The position numbers were made by a program, and so were the translations under genes. From the NCBI RefSeq assembly GCF_009789235.1, contig NZ_WSTB01000003.1, forward strand, positions 1-64,000: 64,000 nt of DNA, given 5' to 3'. The stretch is from Flavobacterium hydrocarbonoxydans. Lineage in GTDB: Bacteria > Bacteroidota > Bacteroidia > Flavobacteriales > Flavobacteriaceae. Below, piece by piece: positions 36,799 to 46,090 of the stretch (within the stretch, counting starts at the first letter, position 1; each line of letters opens with the position of its first letter). Below the pieces are notes generated by a model, which was not told where the DNA came from, searched no databases, and saw nothing but the letters and a program-made list of their open reading frames with translations.

Positions 36799-38889
36799 AT
36801 GCCACTTTCAAAGAAACTTTCTCCTTTTTATACGCTAGGTTTTTTTTACTTTACAATAAGCTTTTTTCTTCGAATTCTGCTCATATTTCATCCTATAACA
36901 CGAAGTTCATTTACTATTCTGGAAAGCTTAAAAATCTTTAGTTTAGGCTTGTTCTCAGACTCTTTTGTCTTTGTGGCAGCTTCATTTTTTTTATGGCTGT
37001 ATTTGATTTTTATCTCAAATACAAAATATAGCAAACCATCAGGATATATTATTTTGGCAGTTTATATTGCACTATTTTTATATATCGCCTCCGGAAAAAG
37101 CATTTTAAGCGAGTACGGAGGTGCTTTACCTAAAATCGTCCTAGCTTTTGTTGCCATTAAAACCGTTTTATTTTCGTTGTTATTATTTTTCCCTAAAAAG
37201 AGAGAGCAAATTAGGTATTGGCTATTTGCTTTTGTTATTTTTTTATACGTTTTATTGATTTTACAAAACGGTATTAGTGAGTTTTTCTTCTGGAGTGAAT
37301 TTGGCGTAAAATATAACTTTATCGCCGTAAACTATCTGATTTACACCAATGAAGTCATCGGGAATATTTTACAATCCTATCCGATAGTTCCTGTATTTTC
37401 TGTTTTATTTTTGACAACCGGAATTGTTACTTATTTTATTTTACGAAAAGCAAAATACTATATTAATGATATTCCGAATCTGAATCAAAAACTTAAAATT
37501 ACCGGAATCTATATCTCTTTATTACTCTTTTCATTAATTGCAATTCCAACTTTGGCTAAAGCCGAAAACTCCAAAAATGTTTTCGTTAATGAATTACAAT
37601 CTAATGGTTTATACAAATTTTATTTGGCTTTCAAAAACAGCGATTTAGATTATTTTAAATTTTATAAAACGATTCCTAAAGAAGAAGCTTTTGCAATTCT
37701 AAAAAAACAATTCCCTGCAATTTCCGAAGAAAATTCCATTAGAAAAATAGAAAGTGATTCTGTAGAAATTCATAAAAATATTGTTTTAATAACTATCGAA
37801 AGTTATAGTGCCGAGTTTATGAAAGCCTACGGAAATGAGCAAAACATCACTCCTTTTCTGGATAGTTTGTCTCAAAAAAGTTTACAATTCACCAATCTTT
37901 ATGCTGCTGGAAACCGCACAGTGCGAGGCCTTGAAGCTGTTACCTTATGTTTGCCGCCTACAGCAGGTGAAAGTATAATAAAACGCGAAGACAATAAAAA
38001 CAAATTTTCTACTGGTGCAATTTTTAAGCAAAAAGGGTACAATGTAAAATTTATGTACGGTGGCGATGCTTTTTTTGACAATATGAAGGATTTCTATTCG
38101 GGAAATGGTTATGAAATTGTAGATAAATCCAGTTTTTCTCCCGAAGAAATTACTTTTTCGAATGTGTGGGGAGTATGTGATGAAGATATGTACAATAAGG
38201 CAATAAAAATTATGAATATTGAGGCGAAGGAAAATAAACCTTTTTTCAATCATATCATGACTGTTAGTAATCACAGACCCTTTACGTATCCTAACAATAA
38301 AATTGATATTCCGGGGGATATCAAATCGCGTGATGGCGGCGTAAAATACACCGATTACGCCTTACGAAAATTCTTTGCGATGGCAAGGAAACAGCCGTGG
38401 TTCACAAATACGATTTTTGTAATCGTTGCTGATCATTGTGCTTCGAGTGCAGGAAAAACACAACTTCCGCTGGATAAATACAGAATTCCAGGATTTATTT
38501 ATAGTCCAGAATTTCAGTCGAAAAAATGCAATAAACTGATGTCGCAAATTGATATTATGCCTACTCTTTTTGGACGGTTGCATTTTGATTATCAAAGCAA
38601 ATTTTACGGACAAGACGTGCTAAAATCATACTACAAACCAAGAGCTTTTATTGCAACTTATGAAGATTTAGGATTGATAAAAGACAATATTTTAACTATT
38701 TTATCTCCTAAGCAAAAAGTACAGCAATTTCAATTACAGTTGAATCCTAAAGCTGGAACTGCTCCAGAATTTCAGATTTTTTATACCGAAAAATCACTTC
38801 GGACCGAAAGAACAGATTTGGTTAATGAAACTGTTTCTTTCTATCAAACTGCTTCGCATCTGCTAAAAGAAAAAAAATATCAGAAATAA
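36799..38889 (+). CDS. LTA-synthase/OpgB-like membrane phosphotransferase
   Basis: A 696-residue alkaline-phosphatase-superfamily protein. The N-terminal ~230 residues contain about five transmembrane segments; the sulfatase-type domain begins near residue 320 (NIVLITIESYSAEFM). The predicted nucleophile is Thr374 in AAGNRTVRGLEAV, and metal ligands include IVADHCASSAGK. In Gram-positives such enzymes make lipoteichoic acid; Gram-negative relatives (for example OpgB, EptA-like) transfer head groups to glycans or lipid A. The substrate here is not evident. The start at 36799 was preferred over the Met at 36769 on promoter position. Confidence 0.85.
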   Translation: MPLSKKLSPFYTLGFFYFTISFFLRILLIFHPITRSSFTILESLKIFSLGLFSDSFVFVAASFFLWLYLIFISNTKYSKPSGYIILAVYIALFLYIASGKSILSEYGGALPKIVLAFVAIKTVLFSLLLFFPKKREQIRYWLFAFVIFLYVLLILQNGISEFFFWSEFGVKYNFIAVNYLIYTNEVIGNILQSYPIVPVFSVLFLTTGIVTYFILRKAKYYINDIPNLNQKLKITGIYISLLLFSLIAIPTLAKAENSKNVFVNELQSNGLYKFYLAFKNSDLDYFKFYKTIPKEEAFAILKKQFPAISEENSIRKIESDSVEIHKNIVLITIESYSAEFMKAYGNEQNITPFLDSLSQKSLQFTNLYAAGNRTVRGLEAVTLCLPPTAGESIIKREDNKNKFSTGAIFKQKGYNVKFMYGGDAFFDNMKDFYSGNGYEIVDKSSFSPEEITFSNVWGVCDEDMYNKAIKIMNIEAKENKPFFNHIMTVSNHRPFTYPNNKIDIPGDIKSRDGGVKYTDYALRKFFAMARKQPWFTNTIFVIVADHCASSAGKTQLPLDKYRIPGFIYSPEFQSKKCNKLMSQIDIMPTLFGRLHFDYQSKFYGQDVLKSYYKPRAFIATYEDLGLIKDNILTILSPKQKVQQFQLQLNPKAGTAPEFQIFYTEKSLRTERTDLVNETVSFYQTASHLLKEKKYQK

Positions 38890-38918
38890 AAAAACACGAC
38901 CTTCTGATGAAAACAAGT

Positions 38919-39004
38919 GCCCTAGCCCCGATAGAAGTGGAAATCCTTTGTCTGGCTCCTTTAGCCAGACAAAGATTGTAACGGATAGCGGGAAATAGCT
39001 CCTA
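38919..39004 (+). repeat. Interspersed palindromic repeat, family A, copy 3
   Basis: Conserved ends as in 25226-25308; central hairpin CTTTGTCTGGCT/AGCCAGACAAAG differs in sequence but keeps perfect pairing. Confidence 0.85.
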
Positions 39005-39007
39005 AAT

Positions 39008-39044
39008 AAAAAAGCCTTTGAAATCAATGACTTCAAAGGCTTTT
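39008..39044. terminator. Hairpin terminator between convergent genes
   Basis: Stem AAAAGCCTTTGAA/TTCAAAGGCTTTT with A-rich left flank, serving both the phosphotransferase and nuclease genes. Confidence 0.85.
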
Positions 39045-39061
39045 GGTATAATGTAAAAGAA

Positions 39062-40060
39062 TTAATCATTCTGATTTTGCATTCCGAATAAATATCCTTT
39101 TTGGTATAATTTTAAATCGTTTTTCAGATTCTTGCTGTTGCGTTTGGTGATTTCTTTAGCGTCTAAATCGCTTAAATCTGGTTTTCCGGCGTTTACCCAG
39201 GCTGTGTACCAGAAACTGGCTGTCGCGGTGATGGCTTTTTTCATTTGGTTTTCGACCATTCCGTTAAGCTCTGTGTGCAATTTCTGCGCATATTCATCTG
39301 AGAATTTGGCGCTGTTGTATTTGTTTTTCACCACTTTTCCATCAGCATCGACAACAAAAACCTGATTTTCCGGAGTCGCTGTACGCAACTTTTTATCGAC
39401 TGATAACAATGGCTCCACAAGACTATGGGTATCATAAATCATGTCCCAGGTCGCTTTGTGAACGTCTTCGTAATAATGTGCTTCAGGAACGTTTAATTTG
39501 TAATTTTTCACGAATAATTCCGGCAATCTGCTTTCCCAAAGCGAATGAATTCCTTTTTGATCGCTCAATTGTCCGTCATGATTGGCAGAAGTATGCAAAG
39601 GCATGTGTGCATCACCAATATAATGTCCTAAATCTGCAGCCAGAAACAAGATTTCGGCTCTGTTTTTTTCTTTGAAAGCTTTGGTTAATTTTACCATCAT
39701 GTCTTCGATATACCAAGGCAAAATTCCGTTTGAGTTCAAAAACTTTGCATCGTATTTTTTTGTTGCTTCTTCGTAAGTTTTAGGAATACTATCAACGGCT
39801 CCAAAATTTTCCATATCAAAATAATGTCTTGGATTTTCGTCTTTATATTTTAAAGCATATTTACGAATATCCGGAACCGAAGCTTCCTGAGTAATAAAAT
39901 CGATGTGGTTGTAAAAAAACACCTGAAGCGGCTGTGGCAAAGCCATAACTGCAGCTTTATTGATTCGCTCATGCCCTACAATTCCCCAGGATAATGTCAA
40001 AAAACCAATCGCTAAAGCGAAAATCACAACTAGCTTTGGTTTCATTTTAAAATTTTTCAT
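39062..40060 (-). CDS. S1/P1-type zinc nuclease, exported
   Basis: A 332-residue protein with a signal peptide (VVIFALAIGFLTLS); the mature form would begin Trp25-Gly, with the family's N-terminal Trp as a zinc ligand followed by His30. Other ligands appear in DLGHYIGDAHMPLHTSANHDG and nearby His/Asp residues. This family hydrolyses single-stranded nucleic acids or acts as a phospholipase C-like enzyme; a nuclease is more likely. Periplasmic or secreted. Met6 is an alternative start. Confidence 0.88.
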   Translation of the reverse strand: MKNFKMKPKLVVIFALAIGFLTLSWGIVGHERINKAAVMALPQPLQVFFYNHIDFITQEASVPDIRKYALKYKDENPRHYFDMENFGAVDSIPKTYEEATKKYDAKFLNSNGILPWYIEDMMVKLTKAFKEKNRAEILFLAADLGHYIGDAHMPLHTSANHDGQLSDQKGIHSLWESRLPELFVKNYKLNVPEAHYYEDVHKATWDMIYDTHSLVEPLLSVDKKLRTATPENQVFVVDADGKVVKNKYNSAKFSDEYAQKLHTELNGMVENQMKKAITATASFWYTAWVNAGKPDLSDLDAKEITKRNSKNLKNDLKLYQKGYLFGMQNQND

Positions 40061-40158
40061 TTGCTGTTTTTATTTGAGTTGCAAATTTATTGTATTTAAA
40101 GATAATTCAAAAGAATAGTAATTAAGAATATGTTAATTTAATTTTCTGAAACTTTTTT

Positions 40159-40304
40159 ACCATATAAGTGATATAAGTTCATATTAAAAGCTTTTACTTA
40201 AAAAACGTATTCTATTTGAAATTACTAAAAACCATTGAGTGAAATTATTTTATATGATCTTCACTCCACCAATTACTTAAATTATCTTATATCACTTATA
40301 TGGT
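40159..40304. repeat. 146-bp MITE-like element with perfect 19-bp ends
   Basis: Terminal inverted repeats ACCATATAAGTGATATAAG (40159-40177) and its exact complement (40286-40304), both flanked outward by T/A runs. An inner pair GAGTGAA/TTCACTC is also present. The right end abuts the stop codon of the YeiH-type gene. The remainder of the 40061-40303 gap is featureless. Confidence 0.85.
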
Positions 40305-41266
40305 TAAAAAAACAAAATCGCAACCAACGAAAGCCCCGCAATAAAAACCCACAGGAAAACACCTTGTAGTAAAGGCTTCACTCCTACTGATTTTAAAGTA
40401 TTTATGTTTAATGTTGCTCCTATTAGAAATAAAGTAATCGTTAAACCAATTTTGGCAATACTCACAATTTGTGGCGCAAAAATGGCGGTAGCGGGCACAT
40501 ACGTATTCAGGAGCATTGCCAAAATAAATAATCCAATAAAGTACGGAATCTTGATTTTTGAGTTTTTGTTTTTGAAAATAAAAGCCGTGATAATCGAAAT
40601 TGGAATAATCCATAAGGCTCTGGCTAATTTTACAGTTGTGGCGACTTGCAATGCTTCGGCACCGTATTTATTGGCAGCACCAACTACCGAGCTGGTGTCA
40701 TGTATAGCGATCGCACACCACAAACCGAAGTCTTTTTGAGATAAATCGAGTTGATGACCTATAAACGGAAAAGCAAATAACGCAACTGAATTCAGTATAA
40801 AAATAACACCTAAAGCTATCGAAGTTTGGTTTTCGCTGGATTTAATTACAGGAGAAATGGCTGCAATGGCGCTACCACCGCAAATAGCTGTTCCACAAGA
40901 AATTAAATGCGAGGTTTTCTTATCGGTTTTGAGCCATTTCCCTAAAAGTGTTCCAAAAATTAAAGTGCTGAAAATAGAGAAAATGGTCAATAAAAAGCCT
41001 TCTTTCCCAGCCGAAATGGCACTTGTAGCATTCATTCCGAAACCTAAACCTACAACTGAAAATTGCAATAAAAAAGTAATTGCTTTATGATGGAATGCTA
41101 AAAATGGGTTTCCAAAAAAATTCACCAAAACTATTCCTGCAACTAAAGCAATTGGTGGTGAAATAATCGAAAACAAACACAACAAAATCACAGCACCAAA
41201 AATAATTGGCGAAAGAAAATGTTTTATTTCAACTAAATGTGAAAATGAATGGTGTTGTGTTTTCAA
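40304..41266 (-). CDS. YeiH/UPF0324-family membrane transporter
   Basis: A 320-residue protein with about ten hydrophobic segments. Family signatures include FHHKAITFLLQFSVVGLGFG, ISCGTAICGGSAIAAISPVI and LWCAIAIHDTSSVVGAA. Members are annotated as putative sulfate exporters, an assignment with thin experimental support. The upstream LysR gene on the same strand, 75 bp away, is the typical partner and probably regulates it. Confidence 0.9.
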   Translation of the reverse strand: MKTQHHSFSHLVEIKHFLSPIIFGAVILLCLFSIISPPIALVAGIVLVNFFGNPFLAFHHKAITFLLQFSVVGLGFGMNATSAISAGKEGFLLTIFSIFSTLIFGTLLGKWLKTDKKTSHLISCGTAICGGSAIAAISPVIKSSENQTSIALGVIFILNSVALFAFPFIGHQLDLSQKDFGLWCAIAIHDTSSVVGAANKYGAEALQVATTVKLARALWIIPISIITAFIFKNKNSKIKIPYFIGLFILAMLLNTYVPATAIFAPQIVSIAKIGLTITLFLIGATLNINTLKSVGVKPLLQGVFLWVFIAGLSLVAILFF

Positions 41267-41341
41267 AATAAGGTAATTTGATTATTACCTTACAAAGGTC
41301 GGTTCTTTATAATCAAATCGCCAATCGTAAAAAAAGATTCG

Positions 41342-42238
41342 CTATAACTTTAAGTTATAATGATTTGCAATATTTTGAATAAACAATTCAGACAAAGCAT
41401 CTGATTTCCCGAGTAAAGTGATGATATAAAAGTATCTTTCGATCGTAATATTTTCGACATCCAAAACAATCAATTCTCTGTTTTTAAGCTCGTTAGTTAC
41501 CGCATGTATGGACATGAATGCAAAACAATCTGAATTCAGCAAATAGGATTTTATACTTTCGGTACTTCCTAATTGCATTTCGATTTGTAAGTCGCTTAAT
41601 TTTAAACCAACTTGTTTTAAAGCAAATTCTATAACTTCAAGTGTTCCTGAACCTCGTTCACGAGTGATGAATTTCATGGCTTTTAGATCGTTAAGCGAAA
41701 TTTCGTTTTGCTGTACCAAAGGATTTTTGCTGTTGCAAACCAAAACCAATTCGTCCTTCAAAAACGGAATGTATTTTATAGATTGATTTTTTGATTGTCC
41801 TTCTACAATTCCGATTTCGATTTCTTTGTTGATTAGAGCATTTTCTATTTGTTCGGTATTTCCGTTCAGTAAATTGACTTTTATATCTTGCTGTTTTTGA
41901 TGAAAACGTGCCAGAACCGGCGAAATAATATATTGTGAAATGGTTGTGCTCGCTCCTAGCCTTAACAAACCTTGACGTTCGTTGCTAAACGAACTCATTT
42001 CAAAGTCGATTTCGCGGTAAATTTCGAAGATGTTTTTGGTGTATTTAAGTAAAATTTCTCCGGCCGGAGTTAAGGCAATTTTAGAACCGTTTCGCTCAAA
42101 AAGCTTGGTTTTATAGGCTTCTTCGAGTTCCTGAATGTGTTTCGAAACCGCTGGCTGTGTGATATACAATTCCGAAGCTGCTTTGGTAAAGTTAAGCCTG
42201 AGTGCAACGGTCTGAAAAACTTTTAGGCGGAAATCCAT
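41342..42238 (-). CDS. LysR-family transcription regulator
   Basis: A 298-residue regulator. N-terminal helix-turn-helix: LKVFQTVALRLNFTKAASEL followed by ITQPAVSKHIQELEE; the C-terminal ligand domain starts near residue 90 (GLLRLGASTTISQYIISPVL), resembling CysB/CbbR-type sensors. The start at 42236-42238 (MDFRLK) matches the family; the longer frame starting at 42265 runs into a repeat. Likely controls the transporter at 40304. Its first ~17 codons are duplicated at 42559-42608. Confidence 0.92.
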   Translation of the reverse strand: MDFRLKVFQTVALRLNFTKAASELYITQPAVSKHIQELEEAYKTKLFERNGSKIALTPAGEILLKYTKNIFEIYREIDFEMSSFSNERQGLLRLGASTTISQYIISPVLARFHQKQQDIKVNLLNGNTEQIENALINKEIEIGIVEGQSKNQSIKYIPFLKDELVLVCNSKNPLVQQNEISLNDLKAMKFITRERGSGTLEVIEFALKQVGLKLSDLQIEMQLGSTESIKSYLLNSDCFAFMSIHAVTNELKNRELIVLDVENITIERYFYIITLLGKSDALSELFIQNIANHYNLKL

Positions 42239-42251
42239 TTTATATTTATTG

Positions 42252-42291
42252 AAAGTGAAACACAAATTTCACAAATTATCACAAATTTTAC
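42252..42291. repeat. CACAAATTTCAC-type intergenic repeat
   Basis: Three tandem near-copies of CACAAATT(T/A)(T/C)CA, like the stretches near 25113 and 30538. Here it supplies the last codons and stop of the truncated BRO-N fragment. Confidence 0.6.
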
Positions 42292-42505
42292 TTTTCAAAC
42301 CGTGACAATTCGTCACGGTTTCATTTCCTTCAGCTTTTAATCTTTGTTTAAGTTTACGCCAATAAGCCGTCGCATTGATACTTTCAGTTAATACACTAAC
42401 AACATCAATAATTGAAAAATACCATTTCTCTTCATCTTTATTCCAGACAGTTCTTACTTTTTTTTCTTCAAATAATTGTACTGATTCTTTTTCCTTCATA
42501 ATCAC
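42269..42505 (-). pseudogene. Truncated BRO-N/antirepressor-like fragment
   Basis: A 78-residue frame whose residues ~10-68 (KVRTVWNKDEEKWYFSIIDV, AYWRKLKQRLKAEGNETVTN) match the start of BRO-N-domain (phage antirepressor-like) proteins, which normally run well past 200 residues. The match ends at HGLK, after which the frame runs into an intergenic repeat and stops. Best read as a decayed, non-functional remnant of a mobile or phage-related gene. Confidence 0.75.
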
Positions 42506-42558
42506 TCAATTTACATAAAATCTTTTCATTTTATTTCAAGTTACTTCTAATTTTAAAA

Positions 42559-42608
42559 GTTGAGCCTGAGTGCAACGGTTTGAAAAACTTTTAGCCTGAA
42601 AGCCATTT
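42559..42608 (-). pseudogene. Duplicated 5' end of the LysR gene
   Basis: Matches 42191-42240, the first 16 codons of the LysR gene, at 45 of 50 positions. On the minus strand it still reads MAFRLKVFQTVALRLNF and then stops at TAA. It is a remnant of a second LysR-type gene or of a local duplication, now separated from the intact gene by the BRO-N fragment. Confidence 0.8.
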
Positions 42609-42612
42609 GAAA

Positions 42613-43200
42613 TTATTTAAAATATTCATCTCCAAATAAAGCACCAATTAAAATAATGTTAATAAAAATAATTGATAGAAACAAAAAGTCAATATTTATA
42701 GAATAAATCTTATCAAAGACTCTAATTCTAGGTTTCTTGTTTAATAAAAAAATAGAAAGTGTAAATAAAACTAAAATTGCATACATATAAGCTACCAATG
42801 ACGCTTTTCCATTTTCATATTTTCTCGCTCGTTTAAAATTTAAATAATCTTTATCGTTTTTTCGTAAATGATAAATAACATTATTAATTGAAGAAATTGT
42901 CAATGTATCATTAGTTTTTACCTCTACTTTAAAATCCTCAATACTTAAATATTTATAATCCGATTCATTAATTTTAAAAGTGGTATCCACATTTTTGAAA
43001 CTCAATTCAACCCAATATTTTTTATTTTTTGGACCTCCACTTTTAGTAAAAAAAGGTTCTTTCGCTAATATTTTAGTACTAACATTAAATTTCTTGACAT
43101 CAATATTATCTTGTAAAAAGATACAAGCTATACCTATAAATGTTGCAATAATTGTATAATGAATATACTCTTTCTTTTTTTTATTTAAATTGTAGTTCAT
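42613..43200 (-). CDS. Small membrane protein, unknown function
   Basis: A 195-residue protein with one hydrophobic segment near residues 15-30, a ~100-residue extracytoplasmic-looking domain, and two more segments near 134-153 and 168-187. Codon and base composition are more AT-rich than in neighbours. It starts 8 bp after the VWA gene stop, suggesting cotranscription. No family was recognised; it lies beside the remnant patch and may be part of an acquired segment. Confidence 0.65.
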   Translation of the reverse strand: MNYNLNKKKKEYIHYTIIATFIGIACIFLQDNIDVKKFNVSTKILAKEPFFTKSGGPKNKKYWVELSFKNVDTTFKINESDYKYLSIEDFKVEVKTNDTLTISSINNVIYHLRKNDKDYLNFKRARKYENGKASLVAYMYAILVLFTLSIFLLNKKPRIRVFDKIYSINIDFLFLSIIFINIILIGALFGDEYFK

Positions 43201-43208
43201 TTTTAAAA

Positions 43209-45236
43209 TTACAACAATCCATTATACTTCCTCACAAACCATTCCGTTGTCAATAAAATCGCAATCAAAACCAACAACCAAACCCAATCAATCAATGGAG
43301 TTTTGGTCGAAATGTTTTTCTCTATTGATTTGTATTCTTTGTTTTCCAGAAGTTGCTGAATTAAATCATCAGCTTGATTTTCGAAAAAAGCTTTTCCGTT
43401 GGTTTGTAATGCCAATTGTTGTAATTTCTGAACATCTGGATTTACAAATTGCTTTTCGATATCAAAATCTAAAATCTCAAAATGATTGGAGTAAACCGTG
43501 TTTGTGTTGAGTTCTTTTACCGAAAAATTATATTTCCCAGCCACCAAACCGTCCAGATTTGCTGAGAACGAATTGTTTCCTTTTAGTAAATCGTAGTTTT
43601 TAGTTTGTTTGGTTTCGGTATTGGTAACGGTAATAGTGAGTCGTGCTTTTTCGTCGAACTCGTAATTTTTATTGAAATATTGCGCATTAATTGCAATTGC
43701 TTCACCCGAATTATAAAAACTTTCGTGTTCAACCACCAATGATTTTTTAGAAGTTGTAGAAGCCAGATATTGAATTATCTTATCTACAAAAACATCATAT
43801 TTCTCAAATGACTGATTGTCTATATGACTTTGCAAACGCCATTTCCAGCTGTTTTCACCTAATAAAAAAGCAGTTCTTTTACCTTGATTTTCGGCGAAAG
43901 CCAATAACGGAGCATTAGTAGAAACGTTTCTGATTTTCGAAGAAAGTAAAACTGAAACATTTCCTTTAGTCGTTATGGTTCCGAATAAATTCTGCAAAGG
44001 CGGGAAATTTTCAAAACCAATATTCTCTATCGCAAACAAATTAAATTGCGACTGAAATTCTGATAAATAATCTTCTCTCTGACCGCTCATTTTAAAAACC
44101 AAGTTGTTTTGCTGCTGGTTCAGAAAATTAAAATCGGTGTTGTTTCCGGTAATGATAAAAGTGTTTGTTCCTGCTAATTTGGTGTTGTCAAAAATAGCTT
44201 TAAAAGCCGTCGTTGGCTGATATAAAACTAAAACAGAAACATCTTGTAATAAATTGATTTCATTTGGTTTAACCAATATTACTTTACGCTGTGCATTAAT
44301 TTCTATTGAGCGTTTTAAAGCTGCAATATCCGGGTGATTTATAGACGAAACAATCGCAATAGTTGACTTTTGATTGATGATTTCAACAGCAAAATTCTTG
44401 ATATTATTATAGCTGTTTTTCTCTTTTACGTTGGATGAAATAGTTGCTTTAAAAACCTGCAATCCTACTTTATCAGCAGGCAAAAGCAAATTGATCGTCG
44501 CTGTTTTTTTAGAAGAGGAAAAAGAAACTTTCTCTTTTGCCAAAACAGAATTTCCTTGCGAAATAGTAAAATCTGCCGTTACATTCTTATCTCCGGCATA
44601 CTGCAGAAAAACTTCAACCGGGAATTTATTTTTATGAAAAGCGTATTTATTTACGTTAAGCTGATTTATTTTTAAATCAAAAAAAGTAGTTGTATCTCCC
44701 ACAACCAAAGGATAAACTTTATTCGCAGGATCAAAACGATATACATAATCGTTTCCTGTAGTTTGATTTCCGTCGGTAATAATTACCGTTGGGAAAATCA
44801 GGTTTTTGTTGATGCTATTTAAGTTTTTCGCAACTGCATCCAGATTGGTTTGTTTTCCTTTAAAATCAAATTTGTCAGAAGATTTTAAATCAGTATCAAA
44901 CTGATACGACTGAATTTCGAATTTCTCCTGAAGTGCCGGATTTGAAATCAGTTTTTGGTACAATTCGACCACTTTTTTGTCGGATTTCAAAGCCACAATC
45001 GAACTCGAATTATCAACCGCAATGGCCAAAGGTGTTTTGGTAATTTCCAGCGAATTTTTGGTAATTATCGGATTAATCAACAAAACCAACAATGCAAAAA
45101 TGGCTGCAAAACGTAAAAAAGCCAAAAACATATTCACTTTCGAATAGTTTTTGGCTTTATAAAAATATTGAAAATACGACAAACCACCCGCTATTACTAA
45201 AGAAAGTAATATTAATAGAATCGTATTTGTAGTCAT
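43209..45236 (-). CDS. VWA-like membrane protein
   Basis: A 675-residue protein. Two transmembrane segments at ~6-24 and ~36-58 begin the protein, and one more at ~650-668 ends it. Between them is a von Willebrand A-type domain opening AIAVDNSSSIVAL (MIDAS DxSxS) with IITDGNQTTGND, then long beta-rich domains. The layout matches BatA-like or glutamine-amidotransferase-like membrane proteins of Bacteroidota. Probably a periplasm-facing scaffold; function not established. Confidence 0.75.
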   Translation of the reverse strand: MTTNTILLILLSLVIAGGLSYFQYFYKAKNYSKVNMFLAFLRFAAIFALLVLLINPIITKNSLEITKTPLAIAVDNSSSIVALKSDKKVVELYQKLISNPALQEKFEIQSYQFDTDLKSSDKFDFKGKQTNLDAVAKNLNSINKNLIFPTVIITDGNQTTGNDYVYRFDPANKVYPLVVGDTTTFFDLKINQLNVNKYAFHKNKFPVEVFLQYAGDKNVTADFTISQGNSVLAKEKVSFSSSKKTATINLLLPADKVGLQVFKATISSNVKEKNSYNNIKNFAVEIINQKSTIAIVSSINHPDIAALKRSIEINAQRKVILVKPNEINLLQDVSVLVLYQPTTAFKAIFDNTKLAGTNTFIITGNNTDFNFLNQQQNNLVFKMSGQREDYLSEFQSQFNLFAIENIGFENFPPLQNLFGTITTKGNVSVLLSSKIRNVSTNAPLLAFAENQGKRTAFLLGENSWKWRLQSHIDNQSFEKYDVFVDKIIQYLASTTSKKSLVVEHESFYNSGEAIAINAQYFNKNYEFDEKARLTITVTNTETKQTKNYDLLKGNNSFSANLDGLVAGKYNFSVKELNTNTVYSNHFEILDFDIEKQFVNPDVQKLQQLALQTNGKAFFENQADDLIQQLLENKEYKSIEKNISTKTPLIDWVWLLVLIAILLTTEWFVRKYNGLL

Positions 45237-45315
45237 AAATTTTATTTAGTGATGAGAAATTAAGATTTAAAGATAGAAAAACCTTTGAACCTTTGCAACT
45301 TAGAACCTCAGTACC

Positions 45316-46062
45316 TTAGGTTAGCATTCCTCCACAAACATTAAGCACTTGTCCTGTAACATAAGCACTCATATCTGATGCTAAGAAAAGACAGGCATTC
45401 GCAACATCTTCGGCGCTTCCGCCACGTTTCAACGGAATTCCTTCTCTCCAGCCTTTTACAACATCTTCGCTTAATTTTGCAGTCATTTCCGTTTCAATAA
45501 AACCAGGAGCGATTGCGTTACAACGAATGTTACGTGAACCTAATTCTAAAGCTACCGATTTTGTAAAACCAATTGCACCCGCTTTTGAAGCCGCATAATT
45601 CGTTTGTCCGGCATTTCCAGAAACTCCAACTACAGAACTAATATTGATAATAGAACCAGAACGCTGTTTCAAAAAGGTTTTCTGAATCGCTTTAGTCATA
45701 TTAAACACTGACTTCAGGTTTACATCGATAACCTGATCAAAATCAGCCTCAGACATACGCATTAATAAATTATCTTTTGTAATCCCAGCATTGTTAATCA
45801 AAATATCAACTGTTCCAAAATCAGCTAAAACAGCGTCAACAAAAGTTTGCGCTTCGTTAAAATCCGCCGCATTCGACTGGTATCCTTTTGCTTTAATTCC
45901 TAAACCGTTTAATTCAGCTTCCAAAGCCTGAGCAGATTCAACAGACGAGCTGTATGTAAAAGCTACATTTGCACCATGTTTAGCAAAAACTTCAGCAATT
46001 CCTTTTCCAATTCCACGACTAGCGCCTGTAATAATGGCCACTTTTCCTTCTAGTAATTTCAT
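45316..46062 (-). CDS. fabG: 3-Oxoacyl-ACP reductase
   Basis: A 248-residue short-chain dehydrogenase. NADPH motif TGASRGIGKGIA, NNAGITKDNLLMRM, catalytic Ser-Tyr-Lys in SSVVGVSGNAGQTNYAASKA, and a C-terminal GGML. The KDNLLMRM stretch is characteristic of FabG among the many SDR paralogs. Fatty-acid elongation. The start at 46062 is used; an ATG two codons earlier is equally possible. Confidence 0.93.
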   Translation of the reverse strand: MKLLEGKVAIITGASRGIGKGIAEVFAKHGANVAFTYSSSVESAQALEAELNGLGIKAKGYQSNAADFNEAQTFVDAVLADFGTVDILINNAGITKDNLLMRMSEADFDQVIDVNLKSVFNMTKAIQKTFLKQRSGSIINISSVVGVSGNAGQTNYAASKAGAIGFTKSVALELGSRNIRCNAIAPGFIETEMTAKLSEDVVKGWREGIPLKRGGSAEDVANACLFLASDMSAYVTGQVLNVCGGMLT

Positions 46063-46090
46063 ATTCAAAATTAATTTTAATATTTATTTG

